Positions 53,478 to 60,292 of a stretch of 64,000 nucleotides of DNA are shown here, piece by piece. The stretch's first letter is position 1; every line of letters begins with the position of its first letter. Below the pieces are notes generated by a model. That model was not told the origin of the DNA. It did not search any database and saw only the letters and a list, made by a program, of their open reading frames with translations. This DNA is from Flavobacterium sp. (lineage in GTDB: Bacteria > Bacteroidota > Bacteroidia > Flavobacteriales > Flavobacteriaceae), in contig NZ_JAIXUB010000004.1 in assembly GCF_027484205.1 (NCBI RefSeq), forward strand, positions 60,650 through 124,649, in the 5' to 3' direction. The position numbers were made by a program, and so were the translations under genes.

Positions 53478-55385
53478 ATGCTTAATATTCACAATTTATC
53501 GGTTTCTTTTGGTGGTTCTTATCTTTTTGAAGAAGTAACTTTTCGTTTAGGTTCTGGAGATAGAGTAGGACTTGTTGGGAAAAATGGTGCTGGAAAATCT
53601 ACAATGCTTAAAATTTTAGCAGGAGATTTCAAACCCGATTCAGGACAAATTGCTACTGAAAAGGAAATTAAAATGGGTTTCCTACGTCAAGATATCGATT
53701 TTGAACACGGAAGAACAGTTCTCGAAGAAGCTTATGAAGCATTTACAGAAATTAAACATGTAGAAAAAAAGCTTGAGGAAATTAATCATCTTTTAGTTAC
53801 AAGAACTGATTATGAAAGTGAGGAATATGGTCAAATAATTGAAGATTTATCAGATTATACCCATCGTTTTGAATTACTTGGCGGTTATAATTATGTTGGA
53901 GATACTGAAAAAATATTATTAGGATTAGGATTCAAAAGAGAAGTTTTTAATGATCAAACTGATACATTTTCTGGAGGTTGGAGAATGCGTATCGAATTAG
54001 CGAAGTTGTTATTACAATCTAATGATATTTTACTTCTTGATGAGCCAACAAACCACTTGGATATTGAAAGTATCATCTGGTTAGAAGGTTTCTTGAGGAA
54101 TTTTCCTGGTGTTGTAGTAATCGTTTCGCACGATAAAATGTTTCTTGATAATGTTACTAATCGTACTATCGAAATATCTTTAGGAAAAGCCTACGATTTC
54201 AACAAACCTTATTCTGAATATCTAGAATTGCGTCACGAAATTCGTGAAAAACAATTGGCAACTCAAAAAAATCAGGCTAAGAAAATTGAAGAAACCGAGA
54301 AGTTAATCGAGAAATTTCGTGCCAAAGCATCTAAAGCTTCCATGGCGCAATCATTGATTAAAAAATTGGATAAAGTGGAACGTATAGAAGTAGATGAAGA
54401 CGATAATTCGGTTATGAATATCTCTTTTCCAGTGTCAAAAGTTCCGGGAAGAGTGGTTGTTGAAGCTGAAAATGTTACCAAAGCTTATGGCGATAAAGTC
54501 ATTCTAAAAGACATTTCTTTGTTGGTTGAAAGAGGAAGTAAAATAGCTTTCGTAGGTCAAAATGGTCAAGGAAAATCTACTTTTATTAAAGCTATTGTTA
54601 ACGAGTTTGAATACCAAGGCGAAATCAAACTTGGGCATAACGTTCAAGTAGGTTATTTTGCTCAAAATCAAGCTGAATATCTTGATGGAGAAATTACACT
54701 ATTACAAACTATGGAAGATGCAGCAACCGACACCAATCGCTCTAAAGTTAGAGATATGTTAGGTTCGTTTTTATTTCGTGGTGATGATGTAGAAAAGAAA
54801 GTAAAAGTACTTTCTGGAGGAGAACGTAACCGATTGGCATTGTGTAAATTATTGCTTCAGCCAATCAATGTTTTGGTGATGGATGAGCCAACAAATCACT
54901 TGGATATTAAATCAAAAAACGTACTAAAAGCTGCACTTCAAAAGTATGAAGGAACGCTTTTGCTTGTTTCTCACGATAGAGATTTCTTGCAAGGAATGTC
55001 TAATATTGTTTACGAATTTAAAGACCAAAAAATCAAAGAGTATCTTGGCGATATCAACTTTTTCTTGGAACAACGCAACATGGAAAATATGCGCGAAGTA
55101 GAGAAAAAAGACATTATTAAAAAAGAAACTCCTAAAGAAAACACTAAAATCTCATACGAAGATCAAAAGAAAAATAAGTCACTTCAAAATCGTCTTAGTA
55201 AAATTGAAAGTCAAATACAACAATTGGAAAAAGACATTCAAAATGATGATAAAGCCTTGGCTTCTAATTATGATAAACATCTTGAAGATGCCAATTTTTT
55301 CATAGCTTACAATAAGAAAAAAGCCGAATTAGATAAACTTCTAGAAGATTGGGAAGTAGTTCAAGGCGAACTAGATAGTTTATAA
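53478..55385 (+). CDS. ABC-F family ATPase, Uup/EttA-like
   Basis: Soluble tandem ATPase of 635 residues with no membrane domain. Two nucleotide-binding domains: Walker A GKNGAGKS and GQNGQGKS, signature SGGWRMRIELAKLLL and SGGERNRLALCKLLL, Walker B LLLDEPTNHLD and VMDEPTNHLD. Between them is the inter-domain linker (about 240-310, Lys/Glu/Ala-rich helices), and at the C-terminus a Uup-like coiled-coil domain (about 545-635). ABC-F proteins act on ribosomes in translation rescue or, in some members, antibiotic resistance. The general housekeeping type fits best, as there is no resistance-type context. Confidence 0.93.
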   Translation: MLNIHNLSVSFGGSYLFEEVTFRLGSGDRVGLVGKNGAGKSTMLKILAGDFKPDSGQIATEKEIKMGFLRQDIDFEHGRTVLEEAYEAFTEIKHVEKKLEEINHLLVTRTDYESEEYGQIIEDLSDYTHRFELLGGYNYVGDTEKILLGLGFKREVFNDQTDTFSGGWRMRIELAKLLLQSNDILLLDEPTNHLDIESIIWLEGFLRNFPGVVVIVSHDKMFLDNVTNRTIEISLGKAYDFNKPYSEYLELRHEIREKQLATQKNQAKKIEETEKLIEKFRAKASKASMAQSLIKKLDKVERIEVDEDDNSVMNISFPVSKVPGRVVVEAENVTKAYGDKVILKDISLLVERGSKIAFVGQNGQGKSTFIKAIVNEFEYQGEIKLGHNVQVGYFAQNQAEYLDGEITLLQTMEDAATDTNRSKVRDMLGSFLFRGDDVEKKVKVLSGGERNRLALCKLLLQPINVLVMDEPTNHLDIKSKNVLKAALQKYEGTLLLVSHDRDFLQGMSNIVYEFKDQKIKEYLGDINFFLEQRNMENMREVEKKDIIKKETPKENTKISYEDQKKNKSLQNRLSKIESQIQQLEKDIQNDDKALASNYDKHLEDANFFIAYNKKKAELDKLLEDWEVVQGELDSL

Positions 55386-55390
55386 TTTAT

Positions 55391-55774
55391 ATGAACAAAT
55401 TTTTAAAACCATCAAATCTGCATCTAACCATATCAATTTTAATTGTTACTACGGTTGCATTTGTGTATGGATTTAAACCAAATTTATGGTTTGATGTAAA
55501 ATTAATAACTATTGATGAATTCAATATTTATAAAGCAATCATGGGACTTTACATTGCTTTTTCGTCCTTATGGTTTATCGGAATTACAACTGAAAAACTT
55601 TGGCAAACAGCAACAATTTCAAACTTTCTCTTTATGTTTGGTTTAGCAATCGGAAGAATCATAAGCTTGCTTTTTGATGGAATTCCGTCAACGCTATTTT
55701 TATTGGGAACTATTGGAGAATTAATTTTAGGTTTTTATGCTTTTTATCAATTCAAAAATCAAAAAATCAAATAA
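55391..55774 (+). CDS. DUF4345 membrane protein
   Basis: A 127-residue protein with four membrane helices. The conserved region YKAIMGLYIAFSSLWFIGI followed by FLFMFGLAIGRIISLLFDGIPS is that of DUF4345, a family of unknown function. It begins five bases after the ABC-F gene, so it is probably translated from the same transcript. Confidence 0.82.
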   Translation: MNKFLKPSNLHLTISILIVTTVAFVYGFKPNLWFDVKLITIDEFNIYKAIMGLYIAFSSLWFIGITTEKLWQTATISNFLFMFGLAIGRIISLLFDGIPSTLFLLGTIGELILGFYAFYQFKNQKIK

Positions 55775-55782
55775 TTTTATTT

Positions 55783-55960
55783 GAAGCTAGTCCAGCTTTC
55801 CATTACAAGTTTTCATTAATAATTCTTTTTTTGTAAGCACTAAAAAGAGCTTCCGTTGGTCGCTTTTTTAGCACAACAAAAAATAGCATTCTTCAATGAA
55901 AAGCTTTCCATTACTATCTGGGCTAAAACCCACAACTGTCAAACTGAGCATGTCGAAGTG
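55783..55960 (-). repeat. Dispersed hairpin element, copy C with tail
   Basis: Fills the 205-base gap between two convergent genes, which shows no coding sequence. On the minus strand the ends read TTTTAGCCCAGAT (at 55928-55916) and GAAAGCTGGACTAGCTTC (at 55800-55783), close to copies A and B, with an imperfect stem near 55838-55876 (GCACTAAAAAGAGC opposite GCTTTTTTAGCAC). A tail at 55938-55960 (GTCAAACTGAGCATGTCGAA + GTG) recurs in degenerate form at 20613. Confidence 0.65.
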
Positions 55961-55979
55961 CGCAACCCGAAACCCGATG

Positions 55980-57125
55980 CTACTTAAACGGATGTCTCAT
56001 TTGCCATTCCACTTCAGGTTCTAATTTCTTAAAAATATAGTCTATGTATTTGTTTATCAATTTATTGTTGTGATAGATGAATCCAGACATGTTTACAGGA
56101 GTTGCACCAATAGAACTCTTTATTTCTAAAGCCGTTCTACCAAAAATAATTTTTTCAAAACCATTTTCAATGCCATATTCCGTCATGTTGTAAAGCATGT
56201 TCAAATACAACATATTTTCTTTTTGAACTTGCGAATCATAACCTAAAAAGTAGGTTTCTAAAACGTTACCATTGAGCAAGATAGTGTGAAATCCAACCAA
56301 TTTATCATTTAAAAAATAGCCAAAAAGCAAAAAATTACTTTGGCATTGTTTCTTCAAAGTAGAAAAATGATTTTTTGCTAAAAAGAAGGTGTTGAAAGGA
56401 GCATTTTTTGCAACATAATGATACAAATCATAAAGAGTATCTTCATGCAAAACAACTTCTTCTAATGTCAATTCTTTAACTTGTATTCCGTCAAACTTTT
56501 TGTGAGCTCGTTTGTATTGATCACGATATTTTTTAGAAAATGAGTTCACATAATCTTCTGTAGTTTTCCATTTCTTGTCTAAATAGAAAATCATATTAGG
56601 TTGTGTGTTAAACTCGTAGGTATTAAATAAACTATATTTTTTTAATTCAACTGCACAATTATTGTAGAAATCCTTGAACGAAACCAAATGAATTTTAATC
56701 TTTTTATTCTTAAAATAAGTAGTAATTTCTTTTGCAGATTCCATTAAAATCTCACTGATGTGTTCAAAATCAATTTCTTTAGAAAAGGCATATCCGTTTT
56801 GACCAGTAATCATGTTATTACCAATAAACAAGGTGTGAGAAGCAAAGTTTTTAAATATAAAATTCCTAATCAAAGTCTTAAAACATTTATCTCTTTCACC
56901 AAATGATTCTAATTTATTCAAATCTAAATATTGGGCTAAAGAAACACCTATAAGTTCTTGATTTTCAAATATTCCAATATAAAAACATTGCATATTCGTT
57001 GGAGCTGATTTTTCGAGAACCTCTAAGTATTGAGTTTGAAGAAAAATATTAGAAATAGCCACATTATCCCAATTATTTGGAAGTTCTTTAATGTGGTTGT
57101 ATATTTTAAATATGTGTCCTTTCAT
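55980..57125 (-). CDS. FemAB/GNAT-like acyltransferase
   Basis: A 381-residue cytosolic protein from the ATG at 57125 (MKGHIFKIYNHIKELPNNWD). An in-frame ATG at 57161 lies upstream of the promoter box and is rejected. It has the double-GNAT layout of the Acetyltransf_6/FemAB group: SFSKKYRDQYKRAHKKFDGIQV, FLLFGYFLNDKLVGFHTILLNG and YLNMLYNMTEYGIENGFEKIIFGRTALEIKSSIG. Possible roles include transfer of aminoacyl or acyl groups to cell-envelope or lipid acceptors; the acceptor is unknown. Confidence 0.8.
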   Translation of the reverse strand: MKGHIFKIYNHIKELPNNWDNVAISNIFLQTQYLEVLEKSAPTNMQCFYIGIFENQELIGVSLAQYLDLNKLESFGERDKCFKTLIRNFIFKNFASHTLFIGNNMITGQNGYAFSKEIDFEHISEILMESAKEITTYFKNKKIKIHLVSFKDFYNNCAVELKKYSLFNTYEFNTQPNMIFYLDKKWKTTEDYVNSFSKKYRDQYKRAHKKFDGIQVKELTLEEVVLHEDTLYDLYHYVAKNAPFNTFFLAKNHFSTLKKQCQSNFLLFGYFLNDKLVGFHTILLNGNVLETYFLGYDSQVQKENMLYLNMLYNMTEYGIENGFEKIIFGRTALEIKSSIGATPVNMSGFIYHNNKLINKYIDYIFKKLEPEVEWQMRHPFK

Positions 57126-57128
57126 AAT

Positions 57129-57157
57129 AAAAAATCGCTCCACAAAAGTAGAGCGAT
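57129..57157 (-). terminator. Terminator of DUF1761 gene overlapping next promoter
   Basis: Minus-strand ATCGCTC pairs with GAGCGAT across a ten-base loop TACTTTTGTG, followed by TTTTTT. It terminates the DUF1761 transcript, and its loop contains the -7 box of the next gene. Confidence 0.75.
57143..57150 (-). promoter_or_regulatory. Promoter -7 box in a terminator loop
   Basis: Minus-strand TACTTTTG matches TAnnTTTG and sits within the loop of the terminator hairpin 57129-57157. It ends 17 bases before the ATG at 57125. No -33 TTG found. Confidence 0.4.
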
Positions 57158-57179
57158 GCATTTGTAAATAAATGTTAAA

Positions 57180-57656
57180 TTATTTCCAACCACAAATAAT
57201 GGCACCCATAATGGTCATTACAACCATCCAATAACCAGCCGTTATTGCAGCGTATTTAAATGTTTTTTGCTCAAACAAACAATTAGTTGCTATTACAGGA
57301 AGTGCTATAAATAAACTTGTTAACAAGCCATGAAAAGCACCATGTTTAAAACTTCTAAAAGTATCACCATGTGTTTCCATTATGGATACAAATAATGGAT
57401 CTGTTTCATTTCCACCAACTAATCCGAAAACTCCCATTTGGTGAATAACTAAAACAGGCATCATGAATGCTAACATAAATGAAAAAACAAAAGTCAATCC
57501 AAAGATTTTCGCCATGTTTCCTTTTTGGGCTTTTTCTTCAGTCATTCCGGTTTCATTCATCCAGATTGTTCCAAAAACTTTAGGGTTGTACCAAATAAAA
57601 CCCACAATAAAACTTGAAAAGGCAGCAACTAATACTGCATAAAAATTAAAAGGCAT
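57180..57656 (-). CDS. DUF1761 membrane protein
   Basis: A 158-residue protein with four membrane helices and the DUF1761 hallmarks FIVGFIWYNPKVFGTIWMNETGM near the N-terminus and AFHGLLTSLFIALPVIATNCLFEQKTFKY near the C-terminus. Function unknown. It stands alone, with its own -7 box and a terminator. Confidence 0.88.
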   Translation of the reverse strand: MPFNFYAVLVAAFSSFIVGFIWYNPKVFGTIWMNETGMTEEKAQKGNMAKIFGLTFVFSFMLAFMMPVLVIHQMGVFGLVGGNETDPLFVSIMETHGDTFRSFKHGAFHGLLTSLFIALPVIATNCLFEQKTFKYAAITAGYWMVVMTIMGAIICGWK

Positions 57657-57682
57657 AATTAAAATATTTATTGGTTAGATTA

Positions 57683-57690
57683 CAAATATA
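57683..57690 (-). promoter_or_regulatory. Promoter -7 box for DUF1761 gene
   Basis: Minus-strand TATATTTG matches TAnnTTTG, 26 bases before the ATG at 57656. No TTG at -33. Confidence 0.4.
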
Positions 57691-57773
57691 ATAATTTTTT
57701 TTATTATACTTTGTAGGTAAAAAAATACAAAAAACCGCATTTTTTATTTTTATTTTGCATTTCGTCGAATATT

Positions 57774-57806
57774 TTTGTTTTTAAACGATGTTTTAACATA
57801 TTTTTG
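57774..57806 (+). promoter_or_regulatory. Bipartite promoter of LRR gene
   Basis: TTTG (57774-57777) and TATTTTTG (57799-57806), spacer 21, match the Flavobacterium pattern fully. The box ends 14 bases before the ATG at 57821. Confidence 0.6.
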
Positions 57807-57820
57807 AAATAAGAAATTTA

Positions 57821-58681
57821 ATGAATATGAAATCAATTTTTACTTTTTTAGTTATTACTTTTTTATCAACAACAGCTTTTGCTGAAGTTTCTGTTTCAGA
57901 GAAGAATGCATTAATTGAATTGAATAAATCAACTAATGGAAGTCAATGGAATATCAAATGGGATTTAAATTCATCGGTTTCAACTTGGTATGGAGTTAAA
58001 GTTGTAAATGATAAAGTTGTAGCAATTGATTTGTCAAGTAACAATTTATCAGGTACTTTACCAGTTGTTATTTCTGATTTAGTGAATTTAAAAAGTTTGA
58101 TTTTATTTCAAAATTCTATTATTGGTGAGTTGCCAAAATCCATTGGAAACATGAAATCACTTGAGGTTTTAAATGTTTCTTTTAACAAATTGTCAGGTTC
58201 CTTGTTTGCTGAAGTTTGCAATGCAACTTCTTTAAAAACAGTTGAGTTGTTTATGAATAATTTATCAGGATCAATTCCATCAGAAATTAAAAATCTTAAA
58301 AAGTTAGAGGTTTTATCGTTATACAATAATCAAATAACAGGTGAAATACCTTCAGAATTATTTGAAGTAAAATCATTAAAAGTTTTACAGTTGAATAGTA
58401 ATAAAATTACTGGAAGTTTAAGTAATGATATTGCCAACTTAATTGCTTTAGAAAATTTAAGTTTGTTTGATAACAATATGAATGGTCAAGTTCCTTTTGA
58501 TTTAGAAAAGTTAAATAATTTAAAAGAAATGAATATTTCTTATAATAATTTTAATGGTTTTGTTTCAAGAAAATTATCTCAAAAAGATGTGTTAAACATG
58601 ACTATGGTTAATGAATATGGAGTAGCTTCAGCTTTGAAAATAGAAATGGATAAAGACAAAGCAATTGTTTCTGAAGAATAA
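57821..58681 (+). CDS. Secreted leucine-rich-repeat protein, plant-type repeats
   Basis: A 286-residue protein with a signal peptide (ending TAFAEV; the start may be the third codon, ATG 57827). An N-terminal capping segment (SEKNALIELNKSTNGSQWNIKWD, W-containing as in plant LRRNT-2) precedes about seven to eight 24-residue repeats of the form LxxLxxLxLxxNxLxGxIPxxIxN, for example NLSGSIPSEIKNLKKLEVLS. This is the repeat class typical of plant receptor kinases. No type IX sorting domain or anchor is seen at the C-terminus, so it may be periplasmic. A terminator follows. Confidence 0.88.
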   Translation: MNMKSIFTFLVITFLSTTAFAEVSVSEKNALIELNKSTNGSQWNIKWDLNSSVSTWYGVKVVNDKVVAIDLSSNNLSGTLPVVISDLVNLKSLILFQNSIIGELPKSIGNMKSLEVLNVSFNKLSGSLFAEVCNATSLKTVELFMNNLSGSIPSEIKNLKKLEVLSLYNNQITGEIPSELFEVKSLKVLQLNSNKITGSLSNDIANLIALENLSLFDNNMNGQVPFDLEKLNNLKEMNISYNNFNGFVSRKLSQKDVLNMTMVNEYGVASALKIEMDKDKAIVSEE

Positions 58682-58702
58682 TTTATAACAAAATAAATTT
58701 AG

Positions 58703-58732
58703 CCTTAATCTTTTGAAGATTAAGGTTTTTTT
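58703..58732 (+). terminator. Intrinsic terminator of LRR gene
   Basis: CCTTAATCTT (58703-58712) pairs with AAGATTAAGG (58716-58725), then seven T. The T run overlaps the -33 element of the next promoter. Confidence 0.85.
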
Positions 58733-58760
58733 GTGTTTGTTCGGTATTTTTTTATATTTG
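58731..58760 (+). promoter_or_regulatory. Bipartite promoter of the response-regulator pair
   Basis: TTG (58731-58733) and TATATTTG (58753-58760), spacer 19, match the sigma-A pattern. The box ends 46 bases before the ATG at 58807. Confidence 0.55.
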
Positions 58761-58770
58761 AATCGTCAAA

Positions 58771-58786
58771 GTGCAAATAAATGCAC
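58771..58786 (+). promoter_or_regulatory. Small inverted repeat in response-regulator leader
   Basis: GTGCA and TGCAC flank AATAAA, a 5-base inverted repeat downstream of the predicted transcription start. It could be a binding site for a dimeric regulator, including the encoded NarL-type proteins, or a weak hairpin. Confidence 0.25.
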
Positions 58787-58806
58787 CTGAATAACACAAT
58801 TAGTCT

Positions 58807-59442
58807 ATGAAATTGGGTAAAAACATTCTTTTGGTTGATGACCATTTAGTAGTTAGAAAAGGGGTTGAAATGATTTTGAATGCAAATATTCAAAATGCAA
58901 CGATATACAATGCTGAGGATTATGATCAAGCTAAAGAAATTTTAAAAACAATCAATATTGACTTGATATTATTAGACATTAATATTAATGGTACTGAAAA
59001 TATCAAAATTATGAAAGAGATTAAAGCGATTCAAAGTCAAGTTAAAATCTTGATTTTCTCTTCTCACGATGAAAGTCAGTATGGTTTGAGGTATATTCAA
59101 AATGGAGCTGATGGTTATTTGAATAAATTTTGTTCTGAAGACATTATTTTAAATGCTGTTAATGAAATTCTTTCGAAGGGTGTTTTTCATAGTAATGAAA
59201 TAAAGGAAAAATTAAATGAAAAAGGCAAGAAAAGAAGTTCAAATGTATCGATTGATATTTTATCGAATAGAGAATTTGAAATTGCGCAGTTGTTGATTAA
59301 TGGTTATGGTAATTTAGAGATCTCAAATAAGTTGAATATCCAAATGTCAACCGTTAGTACCTATAAAAATCGATTGTTTGAAAAGTTAGATGTTAATAAT
59401 GTGGTTGCTTTATCTGAATTGTTTAAATCTGATAATCAATAG
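58807..59442 (+). CDS. NarL/LuxR-type response regulator 1
   Basis: A 211-residue two-domain regulator. The receiver domain (about 1-125) keeps the full phosphorylation set: the acidic pair in LLVDDH, phospho-acceptor Asp in LILLDININ, Ser in IFSSHDE and the conserved Lys in YLNKF. The C-terminal GerE helix-turn-helix is SNREFEIAQLLINGYGNLEISNKLNIQMSTVSTYKNRLFEKL. It is thus a phosphorylation-controlled DNA-binding protein. No histidine kinase is encoded nearby. The next gene, two bases downstream, is a close paralogue. Confidence 0.94.
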   Translation: MKLGKNILLVDDHLVVRKGVEMILNANIQNATIYNAEDYDQAKEILKTINIDLILLDININGTENIKIMKEIKAIQSQVKILIFSSHDESQYGLRYIQNGADGYLNKFCSEDIILNAVNEILSKGVFHSNEIKEKLNEKGKKRSSNVSIDILSNREFEIAQLLINGYGNLEISNKLNIQMSTVSTYKNRLFEKLDVNNVVALSELFKSDNQ

Positions 59443-59444
59443 TT

Positions 59445-60080
59445 ATGGAGTCTTACTTGAATATATTAGTAGTTGATGACTATCTTGTAGTTAGAAAAGG
59501 AATTGAGTTAATTATTAATGAGAGTTATCCAAATGCAAACGTTTATTTTGCTGAAAATTATACAGAAGCCATTGAAATTATTAAAATAGTTGCTATTGAT
59601 TTAGTTGTTTTAGATGTGATAATTAATGGTTTTGAGGATATAAAAATTATGGAAAATATCCGAAAACATAAAAAAGATATTAAGATTTTGGTCTTCTCCT
59701 GTCATGAAGAAGAGTTATATGGAGCAAGATATATTAAAAATGGAGCAGATGGTTTTTTAAATAAAGATTGTTCAGAAGCTACCCTTGTTGAGGCAATACA
59801 CAGTACATTGAAAACAGGAAGTTATTACAGTTCAAACGTAAAAGAAAAACTAAAAAAAATAAAGGTTAATAAAACAAAATCTAATCCAATAGATAGATTA
59901 TCAAATAGAGAATTTGAAGTGGCGAAGATGTTAATTGAAGGTTCAGGCAATTTAGAAATTGCAAATAGACTTAATATTCAAATGTCAACTGTGAGTACCT
60001 ATAAAATAAGAATTTTTGAAAAATTAGATGTTAATAATATTGTTGCTTTATCAAAGTTATTTAAAGTAGATGTTAATTAA
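59445..60080 (+). CDS. NarL/LuxR-type response regulator 2 (tandem paralogue)
   Basis: A 211-residue paralogue of the preceding protein, identical in length and domain layout, with roughly half the residues identical by eye (for example DDYLVVRKGIEL vs DDHLVVRKGVEM, NGADGFLNK vs NGADGYLNK, IQMSTVSTYK in both). The phospho-acceptor Asp (VVLDVIING), Ser (VFSCHEE) and Lys (FLNKD) are all present, so both copies look active. Two-base spacing implies coupled translation. The recognition helices are nearly the same, so the pair may form heterodimers or bind shared sites. Confidence 0.94.
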   Translation: MESYLNILVVDDYLVVRKGIELIINESYPNANVYFAENYTEAIEIIKIVAIDLVVLDVIINGFEDIKIMENIRKHKKDIKILVFSCHEEELYGARYIKNGADGFLNKDCSEATLVEAIHSTLKTGSYYSSNVKEKLKKIKVNKTKSNPIDRLSNREFEVAKMLIEGSGNLEIANRLNIQMSTVSTYKIRIFEKLDVNNIVALSKLFKVDVN

Positions 60081-60195
60081 GAATGAATATAAATTAATGT
60101 ATATAATATAACGATTTATGAGTTAATGTATTGAGTTTATTGATGTGTTAACTTTGTAGTATTAGTTCTATTAAATTTTTAACTTTAACATAATA

Positions 60196-60222
60196 TTGTT
60201 AAGTTAATTTTAACTATTTTTG
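60196..60222 (+). promoter_or_regulatory. Candidate promoter of giant adhesin gene
   Basis: TTG (60196-60198) and TATTTTTG (60215-60222), spacer 16, one base short of the usual range. A second -7-like box TAACTTTG lies at 60149-60156 with TTG 15 bases upstream. The 212-base gap contains no gene. Confidence 0.45.
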
Positions 60223-60292
60223 CGGAAAATTATAGCTATGTGTGAATAGCTTTATATATAATTGAATTTTTTTAACCAAATCATACCTAAGT

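Noticed and set aside
53478..55385. Antibiotic-resistance ABC-F protein
   Set aside because: The C-terminal coiled coil and the housekeeping context are Uup-like, and there is no leader-peptide attenuator or resistance gene nearby.
37557..55960. CRISPR array
   Set aside because: The repeated elements are single copies in three separate gaps, with differing centres and no regularly spaced repeats, and no cas genes are present.
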